Assembly (NCBI GenBank): GCA_016840125.1
Contig: JAEOSY010000206.1
Coordinates: forward strand, 1 to 27,168
Length of the DNA: 27,168 nt
Reading direction: 5' to 3'
Source of the DNA: Candidatus Helarchaeota archaeon
Lineage (GTDB): Archaea; Asgardarchaeota; Lokiarchaeia; Helarchaeales; HEL-GB-A
Shown here: positions 8,266 to 15,495 of the stretch, one piece after another
How the letters are laid out: each line of letters starts with the position of its first letter
How positions within the stretch are numbered: position 1 is the stretch's first letter
Notes under the pieces: model-generated
Databases searched by the model: none
Told to the model about the DNA's origin: nothing
Seen by the model: only the letters and a program-made list of their open reading frames with translations
Program-made: the position numbers and the translations under genes

Positions 8266-9066
8266 ATGAAATATACTTATGGCCCTGTGCGATCCAGGAG
8301 ATATGGATGGTCACTCGGAATTGACATAATGCCCAAATTAAAGACGTGTACGTATGATTGTGTTTATTGTGAACTGGGGAAAACAAGTTCAAAGGGATTT
8401 GTTAATATTCGACATCAATGTGAGATAGCCCCACGGTTGAAAGAAGATTTGAAAGTGGAATTAAGGGAAAAGTTAGTGGATGCTTCGGCTTATGTTGATG
8501 TGATTACCTTTGGATATAATGGAGAGCCGACTTTAAATAGGAATCTTCAAATCTATTTCGATCTAGCTCGCAAGCTCCGATTCGAAGCAGGAATAAAAAA
8601 AGTTCCCATTACAACTCTAACCAATTCATCCACATTGGGAGAACCCACCGTTAGAAAAGTCCTGTCAACATTTGACATTGTGGTTGCTAAATTAGATGCA
8701 GGATCTCAGGTAATTTTTCATTCAACTAATAAACCACATGTATCAATCCCACCACTCAAGGAAATAATAAAAAATATTAAGTTACTTAAATCAGAGATGA
8801 AGTCGGGGAGTAAACTCTATATTCAAACGCTATTATTTAAAGTTCGGAGTCCATCCTCGCTTAAAAGTAATGCAACAGAAGAGAATGTTGCGTTAATAGC
8901 GAAGGCTGTTAATGAGATAGTTCCGGATCAAGTCCAAATTTATACAGTTAAACGGCCACCTGCTGAACCGCAAGTTAGAGCGATTTCAAATCCAGAGCTC
9001 ATAAAATTGAGTGATTTCATGGCCAATCTTGTTGATTCTCCAACAGAGGTTTTTCATTTTCACTAA
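8266..9066 (+). CDS. Radical SAM protein of the COG0731 (wyosine-synthase-like) type
   Basis: This 266-residue protein begins YGPVRSRRYGWSLGIDIMP, followed by the radical SAM cluster motif C28-x3-C32-x2-C35 (CTYDCVYC). The segment TFGYNGEPTL matches the GE motif that binds the SAM amino group, and TNSSTLG follows on the next strand. The opening GPVxSRRxGxSLGID is characteristic of COG0731 proteins, which are annotated as wyosine-base-synthase-like although most are uncharacterised. It lacks the flavodoxin domain and the longer length expected of true TYW1, so tRNA modification is only a guess. It is followed after 14 bases by a small helical gene, probably co-transcribed. Confidence 0.82.
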   Translation: MKYTYGPVRSRRYGWSLGIDIMPKLKTCTYDCVYCELGKTSSKGFVNIRHQCEIAPRLKEDLKVELREKLVDASAYVDVITFGYNGEPTLNRNLQIYFDLARKLRFEAGIKKVPITTLTNSSTLGEPTVRKVLSTFDIVVAKLDAGSQVIFHSTNKPHVSIPPLKEIIKNIKLLKSEMKSGSKLYIQTLLFKVRSPSSLKSNATEENVALIAKAVNEIVPDQVQIYTVKRPPAEPQVRAISNPELIKLSDFMANLVDSPTEVFHFH

Positions 9067-9080
9067 TTAGGAGAAAATGC

Positions 9081-9476
9081 ATGGATTTGGATACTAAGGT
9101 TTTAAAAGACATTATCCGAGCTAGATTAGCACGAACTATTGTGTATCTCCAACGCTACTCTGAAGAATTACCCAAATATCTACTTCATTTACGTCATAAA
9201 TTTGAACATCCACTAAAATCTTTACAAATTCTTATTCGACAATTATCTCCTAAATTAAGTTTAGATAAAGCTGTTCACTTCCAGATGCCAGAGGGTGGCA
9301 TCCCTGAAGATATAAATTATTATGAACTAGCACTCAATGAATTGAAAACGGCACTCATTTATTTTCAACAGAGAAAAAACGACGAAATTTTCAAAGAGCT
9401 CCGAAATTATTATTTGGAACAAAAATTAGTAAAAAGTATTAATGATCTTGAAGATTTAAAAGAGAGTTTACCCTGA
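9081..9476 (+). CDS. Small helical protein of unknown function
   Basis: This is a 131-residue, Leu/Lys/Glu-rich protein predicted to be almost wholly alpha-helical. A central loop (about residues 70-85) contains PEGGIPEDINYY. There is no membrane segment, Cys motif or recognised domain. GGAG at 9070-9073 sits seven bases before the ATG at 9081 and supports this start over the overlapping out-of-frame ATG at 9077. It lies 14 bases after the radical SAM gene, so it is probably co-transcribed and may be an accessory factor. I do not recognise the family. Confidence 0.62.
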   Translation: MDLDTKVLKDIIRARLARTIVYLQRYSEELPKYLLHLRHKFEHPLKSLQILIRQLSPKLSLDKAVHFQMPEGGIPEDINYYELALNELKTALIYFQQRKNDEIFKELRNYYLEQKLVKSINDLEDLKESLP

Positions 9477-9568
9477 ACATCTGTATTTTCGAATTAAACA
9501 ATCGAATTCAATCTAGATTGTAAGAATATTCGAAAAAAGATAGGCTCACTTTTTTGTCGGAGTATTTC

Positions 9569-9585
9569 AAACAATGTATAAATAC
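9569..9585 (+). promoter_or_regulatory. Probable promoter of the 39-residue zinc-ribbon gene
   Basis: TATAAATAC at 9577-9585 is a good archaeal TATA box. It is preceded by the same AAACAATG block found at 8200. The coding start at 9713 would give a long leader of about 105 bases. A second, weaker TATA-like site (TTATAATC) lies at about 9621, so the leader could be shorter. Confidence 0.5.
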
Positions 9586-9712
9586 TTGGCGTGGAGTACT
9601 CGTTCATTTTCACACGTTTAACTTATAATCTACTCTCTTTTTTCTTTTTAAAGATCTCTCTTCTAATGCATTTAGAATCCTAAGACAAAAATGAGCTGAA
9701 AGAGGTTTAATA

Positions 9713-9832
9713 ATGGCAACCGATTATGCTTCATACATTCCTCGATTCACCTGTAAGAAGTGTCATACTTCGATTAGTATTTACGAATGGCGTAAGGGTG
9801 AGCAGTGTAAGGGATGTCGAAGCAAGATTTGA
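9713..9832 (+). CDS. Very small zinc-ribbon protein (39 residues)
   Basis: ATG at 9713 and TGA at 9830-9832 enclose 39 codons. The protein has two CxxC knuckles, CKKC (residues 14-17) and CKGC (32-35), spaced as in a minimal zinc ribbon, with basic residues around them (EWRKGEQCKGCRSK). AGAGGT lies a few bases upstream of the ATG as a possible ribosome binding site, and a TATA box is present at 9577. It lies between the helical-protein gene and mtrH, convergent with mtrH. The Cys pattern, the upstream signals and the terminator behind it make it a real gene rather than chance. It may bind nucleic acid or act as a small subunit of a larger machine; the role is unknown. Confidence 0.68.
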   Translation: MATDYASYIPRFTCKKCHTSISIYEWRKGEQCKGCRSKI

Positions 9833-9833
9833 G

Positions 9834-9871
9834 TAAAAAAAGATTATTCTAAATAAATTTAGAATATTTTT
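9834..9871. terminator. Palindromic bidirectional terminator between the zinc ribbon and mtrH
   Basis: TATTCTAAAT (9845-9854), two A bases, then ATTTAGAATA (9857-9866) form a perfect 10-base inverted repeat. It is preceded by a run of A (9834-9840) and followed by TTTTT (9867-9871). It can therefore give a hairpin plus T-run on either strand, which suits two convergent genes. It includes the mtrH stop codon (9859-9861). Confidence 0.6.
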
Positions 9872-10770
9872 GACATCGGGTGATTTTCACCTTGCTTTAT
9901 TTTAAATTCGCGTCGGTTGTTATAAGCAATACAGGATTCCACTATTGCGGTTGCAGGAAATATAAGCGGTGCATTTTTAATTGATCCATATAAAATAAAA
10001 TCGGCACCCAAGGTATGAATCATTGCACTAGTCGAGATAATGGAATTTTTAATAGCTTTAAATTCTTTTCCTTTAGACCAGATGTAGATGGCATTGCACG
10101 GGGCGGTTCCTGCGGGTAACCCAAGCTCTTCCTTGACTAGGTAGATTGCACGTGCCGAAAGACCAATAGAGGGGACATCTAAAACTGCAGTATCGACGAT
10201 TACTTTTTCTATGCCAGCATCTTGTGCCTTTTGGAGAAGATTTCTCCCCTTAATTTCGCCCCCCACTAAATTAACCTTATCTCTTGGCCAAATAAAACGC
10301 GGGCCGTAGGCCAGAAGCACCGCCTGTTTGATACCAGCGTCCTTTATCGCTGCAATTTCTTCCTCATTGGAATGAAAATCTATTGAATTGTAAACGATTC
10401 TATTAATATTTCCAGTTTCCTTCAAGTGCTGACAAACAGCGATGCGAACACTTGCCGTTACACCATCCATTAGTAGAGGAGTGTCAGTTACTGAGGTAAC
10501 GAATTCGATATAACGGATTAAAGCTTCTGGATAATCACCTACTACATCTAATATTGCAGGTACTCCAGTTTTATCAGCCCATTCATCTTGTGTATTAATA
10601 AGAGCTTCTGCTTTTGCTTTATCAAAAATTCCAGTTCGTTCGTCTTCAACAATTTTGTGCGATTTGTAGAAGATGGATCCAATTAAGACAGGGGGATGTT
10701 GCCCAGGTTGCCCCCCGATTTGTACTTTCCCAATTTGAAAAACTTTTTGTTCCTGTGTAAAGGTATGCAT
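9859..10770 (-). CDS. mtrH: MtrH-type methyltetrahydromethanopterin methyltransferase
   Basis: This 303-residue protein shows the continuous signature of the MtrH family: IGGQPGQHPPVLIGSIFY (about 18-35), HKIVEDERTGIFDKAKAE, WADKTGVPAILDVVGDYP, TDTPLLMDG and RIVYNSIDFHSNEEE. The family is a TIM-barrel methyltransferase moving a methyl group between tetrahydromethanopterin-type pterins and a corrinoid protein. In methanogens it is part of the membrane Mtr complex, but no mtrA-G gene is nearby, so here it probably works with a separate soluble corrinoid protein, as known for methyl-group users and proposed for Asgard archaea. GGGTGAT just before the ATG is a good anti-16S match. Length is close to methanogen MtrH. 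Confidence 0.9.
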   Translation of the reverse strand: MHTFTQEQKVFQIGKVQIGGQPGQHPPVLIGSIFYKSHKIVEDERTGIFDKAKAEALINTQDEWADKTGVPAILDVVGDYPEALIRYIEFVTSVTDTPLLMDGVTASVRIAVCQHLKETGNINRIVYNSIDFHSNEEEIAAIKDAGIKQAVLLAYGPRFIWPRDKVNLVGGEIKGRNLLQKAQDAGIEKVIVDTAVLDVPSIGLSARAIYLVKEELGLPAGTAPCNAIYIWSKGKEFKAIKNSIISTSAMIHTLGADFILYGSIKNAPLIFPATAIVESCIAYNNRREFKIKQGENHPMSKIF

Positions 10771-10918
10771 GAGATATCACCCAATTCTGTTCCTTCGTAA
10801 AGATTAATAATATATTAATTTCTTTTGTGGAAATAAAAACTTATTAATTAGAATTAAGTAAGGATGTACAAATTGAATTTATTTATCTATATAAATGATG
10901 TAATGAAGTGATAAGAAT
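10771..10918. promoter_or_regulatory. Divergent promoter region, mtrH / membrane protein
   Basis: These 148 very AT-rich bases separate two diverging genes. A TATA-like stretch reading TTAATATATTATTAATC on the minus strand (about 10802-10820) sits about 35-50 bases before the mtrH ATG. GTGAT at about 10909-10913 may be the ribosome binding site of the plus-strand gene at 10919. Confidence 0.4.
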
Positions 10919-11602
10919 ATGAGTGGACAACAAGAAGAAGATATCCCCAGCGTAGTGCATGTCACTAGTTATCCAAAAATCATTTTTCTATGGCCTACGT
11001 GGATTCTGTCATTTATTCTTTGGTTAATTGGAGTAACAGGTCTTGTGGATGTCGGTGGTGGAACCTCAACAGCTATAACTCTGGATTGGATATGGATAGG
11101 ATTTTTTACCTTTAATATCTTTGTCATTGCATTCGAATTTGCCGCGGGAAAATTTTTAGCAATTATAATGATAATTTTTGGAGTATTGATTGCATTATTT
11201 CTCTTACCTCCCGGAACACTTGGTTTTAATTTTCCCCAACTTGGAATATCTACAGAATTCTATTTAGTTTTCTTGATCATCTTTTCAGTAATTTTTCTGA
11301 TGCTATGGGTATCTAGAAAGTTTAACTATCTTGAGATCACACACCAGCAGATTTCGTACCACGTAGGAATTCTAGCGGATGAAAGACGGTATCCTGTGCC
11401 AGGGATTCACTTTGAAAAACACACGGATGATGTTTTTGAGCGAATCATGCCCCCGTTCTGCGCAAAACTTGTCATGAAAACGGAGAAAGGCGATATTGCA
11501 GAGATCTTAGATTGCGTACCACGAATTAACAAAAAACTCTCGGACATAAAGAAAATCCTAGATTACCTTCAGATCAAACCCGGAACTTTTCAACAATCTT
11601 AA
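10919..11602 (+). CDS. Four-TM membrane protein with a PH-like cytoplasmic tail
   Basis: This is a 227-residue protein. After a short hydrophilic start there are four hydrophobic segments (about 22-42, 54-74, 78-98 and 114-134), then a soluble tail of about 90 residues starting YLEITHQQISYHVGIL. The tail alternates short strands and ends in a Lys-rich helix (KKLSDIKKILDYL), a pattern like bacterial PH (bPH) domains that follow membrane helices. The PH-like call is tentative and rests on the ITxxxIxYHxGIL pattern. It stands alone on the plus strand between mtrH and a zinc-ribbon gene. Function unknown. Confidence 0.6.
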   Translation: MSGQQEEDIPSVVHVTSYPKIIFLWPTWILSFILWLIGVTGLVDVGGGTSTAITLDWIWIGFFTFNIFVIAFEFAAGKFLAIIMIIFGVLIALFLLPPGTLGFNFPQLGISTEFYLVFLIIFSVIFLMLWVSRKFNYLEITHQQISYHVGILADERRYPVPGIHFEKHTDDVFERIMPPFCAKLVMKTEKGDIAEILDCVPRINKKLSDIKKILDYLQIKPGTFQQS

Positions 11603-11658
11603 ATCATTCATATCTTAACTTTTTTTTATTTAATTCGAGATTGAGAGAAAAAAATAAT

Positions 11659-11666
11659 TATAAACT
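11659..11666 (+). promoter_or_regulatory. TATA box before the zinc-ribbon gene at 11721
   Basis: TATAAACT in an A/T stretch lies about 55-60 bases before the ATG at 11721, giving a leader of some 35 bases. The T-rich stretch at 11620-11632 just upstream may end the previous transcript. Confidence 0.45.
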
Positions 11667-11720
11667 TATTTTTATTCTATTATTACACAGGTTAAATTCC
11701 TTTTACGTGGTAATGAAACA

Positions 11721-11966
11721 ATGCCTGAAAAAGAATTGGAAGTCCCAAGTTCAGTACGAAGTTACCAAGGGTATCCGGAAATAATTGAGTTTGAAGGCTG
11801 CCCACGATGCCAAAGCTTGGATGTATCCCCTAAAATTGTGAATTTCAAGAGGGATAATATTCGCTTTCAAGTGACATGTTTGAAATGTGGACTTTTATAT
11901 TATGCTCGTGAAGTCATTAAACCGACTACAAATGAAAAAACGATATTAATTGAGTGGGAATTATAA
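11721..11966 (+). CDS. Small zinc-ribbon protein
   Basis: This is an 81-residue protein with two CxxC knuckles 22 residues apart: CPRC (about 27-30) and CLKC (53-56). The second is followed by GLLYYARE, the usual outer strand of a zinc ribbon. The N-terminal 25 residues are acidic and probably flexible. The layout suits a small DNA/RNA- or protein-binding adaptor. It lies 34 bases before the FAD oxidoreductase gene, so it may be co-transcribed with that metabolic cluster, but nothing in the sequence links their functions. Confidence 0.65.
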   Translation: MPEKELEVPSSVRSYQGYPEIIEFEGCPRCQSLDVSPKIVNFKRDNIRFQVTCLKCGLLYYAREVIKPTTNEKTILIEWEL

Positions 11967-12000
11967 TTAATTATATTTTGGAAGGGAAGGTGTATATAAA

Positions 12001-13506
12001 TTGAAAGTAATAGAAACGATTAAGGATATTGTAGGAGCTGAATATGCATCAGATGCGGATTTCATACTCCAGAGTTATGGAAAAGGAATGACAGGTGGGT
12101 TTGTAGATAAACGTCCTGATTTAGTTATCCGCCCAAAATCTGCTGAAGAAATTGGAGAAATAATGAAAGTAGCCAATTCAGAAAAAATTCCAGTAATACC
12201 ACGAGGGGGTGGTGCGGGGTTCTATGAAGGAGTACTACCCCTTATATCGGGGGGAATGGTCATTGATATGACCCGGATGAACGAAATTCTAGAGTTTAAT
12301 GAAAATACTCTTACGGTAACGGCACAATGTGGGATAACATGGGCTCAATTAAATGATTTCTTATTCCAACGGGGATATTATACGGGTACACTGGGACCAG
12401 GATCTGGCATGTCCGCCGTCATTGGGGGTGGTTTATCGCATCATTCTGTTGGAGGGGGCGGCGCTGCGAAATACGGTGCTGTAACACGCCACTGTATCGG
12501 ATTAAAAATCGTACTCGCAAATGGTGAGATTATAACCACAGGATCGGGGGCTTCAAAATATATAAAAGAGCCCTTCAGTCGATGGGGACTCGGTCCCGAC
12601 TTAACCAGCATATTTCTTGGGGATCAAGGTACCATGGGAATAAAAGCTGAGGCGACATTGATGATCTATCCGAAACCAGAGTATCGTTCCTATCGCACAT
12701 TCATGATGAAACGAAAAGCTCCTCAAGTTTACACAAACATCTTATTGGATTATAGAAAAGCAGGGGACTTGGGGCTTTATGATGCTTATTGGTTTCCAGA
12801 ACTTGTGGTAGCAGATGGTCTAGGTAGAGTCTTCCCCTTTCCATTTATTGTTTACAAGCTTTGGAAAGAGGTCAATCCTAAAGGAAAAGATATTTTTTTC
12901 TATACCTGTGAGGCGGATTCAGAAGAAGAATTGGAACAAAATGTTAAAAAATTAAATGAGCTTGCACTAAAACAGAAAGGTGTTGTCATGTTTGGCACTG
13001 AAATCGAAGATGGGAACATTGCGAAGTGGCATTATGAGAAAAATGGGCATTGGCAAATATACCATGGATTTTGGGGCGCAGCTGGAGAAGGGTCGATTGC
13101 TTTTTCATCCGAACATCATGTGCCAATCCATCAAATTCCCAAGATGGTTGATTTTCTGACACAATGGGAAAGTGATAACCAGGAATTATTGGCAGAGGTG
13201 CAAGCTGTTCAGAGTGTAGGCTCTTGTTTATTATGTGATCATACAACAGTAGAGATAGATTCTGGTCTATTAATTTGGAATAACCCTGAATATATTGAAA
13301 AAAATGAGAAGATAATGAAATCGAATATGGATATGGTTATTAAATCAGGTGGTATGCCATATATGGTAGGGATGCTCTACTCAAGGGCTTTAATAGAAGC
13401 AGATGCATATTTAGCTCCTTATTACAAATTTATGGAAGCAGTGAAACACACTCTAGATCCTAATGGAATATTGTCACCGGGCAAATTCTATTTCGGAGGT
13501 AAATAG
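12001..13506 (+). CDS. FAD-binding oxidoreductase, GlcD/D-lactate dehydrogenase type
   Basis: This is a 501-residue member of the PCMH/vanillyl-alcohol-oxidase flavoprotein family. The FAD-binding half includes VIRPKSAEEIGEIMKVAN, PRGGGAGFYEG (67-77) and GGGLSHHSVGGGGAAKYGA (142-160), with LGPGSGMSAVIGG just before. The C-terminus ends HTLDPNGILSPGKFYFGG, the standard closing motif of GlcD/DLD proteins. The start is TTG at 12001, supported by GGAAGGTG about 10 bases upstream. A CCG-domain Fe-S gene follows after two bases, so the pair should form a hydroxyacid dehydrogenase (glycolate, D-lactate or similar) passing electrons to Fe-S clusters. The substrate is not evident. Confidence 0.88.
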   Translation: MKVIETIKDIVGAEYASDADFILQSYGKGMTGGFVDKRPDLVIRPKSAEEIGEIMKVANSEKIPVIPRGGGAGFYEGVLPLISGGMVIDMTRMNEILEFNENTLTVTAQCGITWAQLNDFLFQRGYYTGTLGPGSGMSAVIGGGLSHHSVGGGGAAKYGAVTRHCIGLKIVLANGEIITTGSGASKYIKEPFSRWGLGPDLTSIFLGDQGTMGIKAEATLMIYPKPEYRSYRTFMMKRKAPQVYTNILLDYRKAGDLGLYDAYWFPELVVADGLGRVFPFPFIVYKLWKEVNPKGKDIFFYTCEADSEEELEQNVKKLNELALKQKGVVMFGTEIEDGNIAKWHYEKNGHWQIYHGFWGAAGEGSIAFSSEHHVPIHQIPKMVDFLTQWESDNQELLAEVQAVQSVGSCLLCDHTTVEIDSGLLIWNNPEYIEKNEKIMKSNMDMVIKSGGMPYMVGMLYSRALIEADAYLAPYYKFMEAVKHTLDPNGILSPGKFYFGGK

Positions 13507-13508
13507 TC

Positions 13509-14726
13509 ATGTCAGAATCGGAACGGTTTAAAAATACGAAAAAATTTGAAAAAATGATTATAAGCTGCTCAAGAATAGGTGACTGCCGTATCGGATACCG
13601 TACAGCCGTTGGACGTTTCGGTGTTTGTCCAGCCTATGAAAATTCGCCTGGGTTTGAGCCGTACCATGCGCGTGGTAAATTTGCAGTTTTATTTGGAATA
13701 TTAGATGGCTCACTAGAACCTAGCGAAGAAATGGCAAACGTTTTCTTTCAATGTACAACTTGTGGAAGTTGCAGAAGTATTTGTCATCAATCCTACGATG
13801 AAAATATTAACTGGTTTATTTGTAATTATATGGATCACACACGAGTCTGGGAAGCATTTCGGGCTGATTTGGTAGATCTAGGATTTGCAATCCCACGTCA
13901 TAAGGAACTCATGCAATCAATTGAGGATGAACACAACCCTTATTTTGAGAAACACGCAGATCGTGTGAAATGGCTGAGCGAGAGGAAGTTTCCAGAAAAG
14001 GCAGAAACGGTTTATTATATGGGATGCACTGAACCCTATCGACTACCCGAATTAGCCAAAAAAATGGTACAGATTCTGGATGCTTCGGGGGTAGATTATA
14101 CTGTTATCCATCCGGATGAATGGTGCTGTGGTTCTGTCGCAATTCGCACTGGATTTTTAAAAATAGCGAAAGAATTGGCAGAGCACAATGTGGCAGCTAT
14201 CGAAAAGACAGGTGCCAAAAACGTGGTTATCCATTGTGCAGGCTGTTACAAGACATTCAAGGAAGACTACCCAGAAATACTCGGAAAAGAACTACCATTT
14301 AAGGTATATCATGGCACTGAATTTTTCTTAGATCTCGTGAATCAAGGCAAACTAAACCTTACTAAACCGGTAGAAATGAAGGTTACCTACCACGATCCAT
14401 GCCATTTGGGACGTGCAACGGAAATATATGATCCCCCTCGGGAACTCATTAAAAAAATACCGGGTATCGAATTCGTAGAGATGAAGCGGAATAGAGAGAA
14501 TGCGTGGTGTTGCGGGGCGGGTGGCGGAGTTAAGGCAGCATTTCCTGAAATGGCAGAGAAAATTGCGCAAGGGCGTATTCTCGAAGCCGAGGAACTAGAA
14601 TTGAAAACGATCGTTACAGTCTGTCCGTTTTGTGAAACGAATTTGGAAGCAGGAGCAAACGCATTGGAAAAATCTGAGATTAAAATATTGGATATATTAG
14701 ATCTTTTAACCATGGCTATCGACTAA
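13509..14726 (+). CDS. Fe-S/CCG-domain oxidoreductase subunit (GlcF/HdrB-D-like)
   Basis: This 405-residue protein has N-terminal Cys motifs for Fe-S clusters: Cys20, Cys26 and Cys40, then CTTCGSCRSIC (Cys82, 85, 88, 92). Two CCG domains follow. The first has Cys173, Cys206-Cys207, Cys243 and Cys246. The second has Cys298, Cys334-Cys335, Cys372 and Cys375. These spacings fit the CX31-39CCX35-36CXXC pattern of heterodisulfide reductase and GlcF-type subunits, which hold unusual Fe-S clusters. The first N-terminal cluster motif is irregular (C-x5-C-x13-C), so it may bind a degenerate cluster. It directly follows the FAD gene and should be its electron-accepting partner. Confidence 0.88.
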   Translation: MSESERFKNTKKFEKMIISCSRIGDCRIGYRTAVGRFGVCPAYENSPGFEPYHARGKFAVLFGILDGSLEPSEEMANVFFQCTTCGSCRSICHQSYDENINWFICNYMDHTRVWEAFRADLVDLGFAIPRHKELMQSIEDEHNPYFEKHADRVKWLSERKFPEKAETVYYMGCTEPYRLPELAKKMVQILDASGVDYTVIHPDEWCCGSVAIRTGFLKIAKELAEHNVAAIEKTGAKNVVIHCAGCYKTFKEDYPEILGKELPFKVYHGTEFFLDLVNQGKLNLTKPVEMKVTYHDPCHLGRATEIYDPPRELIKKIPGIEFVEMKRNRENAWCCGAGGGVKAAFPEMAEKIAQGRILEAEELELKTIVTVCPFCETNLEAGANALEKSEIKILDILDLLTMAID

Positions 14727-14742
14727 TAAGAAGTAGATCAAA

Positions 14743-15495
14743 TTGAACTTGTTAATAGGCATAATAAAAGAAGCATCCACCATAGATTATCCCGGAGAAC
14801 TTGCCTCAGTTCTTTTTTTGTGTCAGTGTCCATTTAAATGTCCGTTTTGTCATAATTGGGCCTTGGTATTTGCAGAAGAATGCAATGAGGTAAATATTAC
14901 CACCATTTTAGAGCAGCTCAGGCGTAATCAGAAATATATTACAGGGGTGTGTATAACAGGAGGAGAACCAACACTTCAAATTGAAGGGCTTATTGAATTA
15001 CTTACACAGACCCGAAAAATGGGGCTGTTGAATAAACTAGATACCAATGGCTATTATTCAGATCGTATAGAGCGATTAGTAACACTCAAATTATTAAATT
15101 ATATTGCCCTAGATGTAAAGGCACCTCTCACACCGATTATATATGGGAAGGCCATAGGAAATGCATCTATAGGGGAGAGAGCAGTAAAGAATCTTAACGA
15201 AGTCTTACGAATTTTAGAGAGAAGCTCGCTCCCATATGAAGTACGAACAACCATTGTTCCAAATTTCAACGATACCAGACAAATAATCCAGCAGATTACT
15301 GAAAGGCTTTCCAAATTTAATATCTCCCGTTATATTTTACAACAGTTCCGTGCGTCGGGAGGAACATTAGACAAATCGTTCTCAAAATTACCAGCAACGG
15401 ATCATGGTCTCCTTCGGGATCTTGCAGAAATCGCCAAAAAATATATTCCAGATGTTAGAATTCGGACGATTGAAGCTGGCGAAGAGAGTATCTAG
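14743..15495 (+). CDS. Radical SAM activase, NrdG2-like (anaerobic ribonucleotide reductase activator type)
   Basis: This 250-residue protein begins GIIKEASTIDYPGELASVLFL, followed by C29-x3-C33-x2-C36 (CPFKCPFCHNW), the radical SAM cluster motif of the PflA/NrdG2 group. TGGEPTLQ is the GGE SAM-binding motif, and KLDTNGYY and ALDVKAPL follow as in TIGR02495 proteins. The start is TTG at 14743, 16 bases after the CCG gene. No nrdD or glycyl-radical enzyme is in the window, so its target is elsewhere or different. Its end overlaps the convergent PCI/RING-like gene by four bases. The activase call follows the family; the target enzyme is not known. Confidence 0.82.
   Translation: MNLLIGIIKEASTIDYPGELASVLFLCQCPFKCPFCHNWALVFAEECNEVNITTILEQLRRNQKYITGVCITGGEPTLQIEGLIELLTQTRKMGLLNKLDTNGYYSDRIERLVTLKLLNYIALDVKAPLTPIIYGKAIGNASIGERAVKNLNEVLRILERSSLPYEVRTTIVPNFNDTRQIIQQITERLSKFNISRYILQQFRASGGTLDKSFSKLPATDHGLLRDLAEIAKKYIPDVRIRTIEAGEESI

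Noticed and set aside
9509..9520. CAATCTAGATTG palindrome
   Set aside because: A 12-base palindrome in AT-rich spacer, with no second copy or promoter at a useful distance; may be chance.
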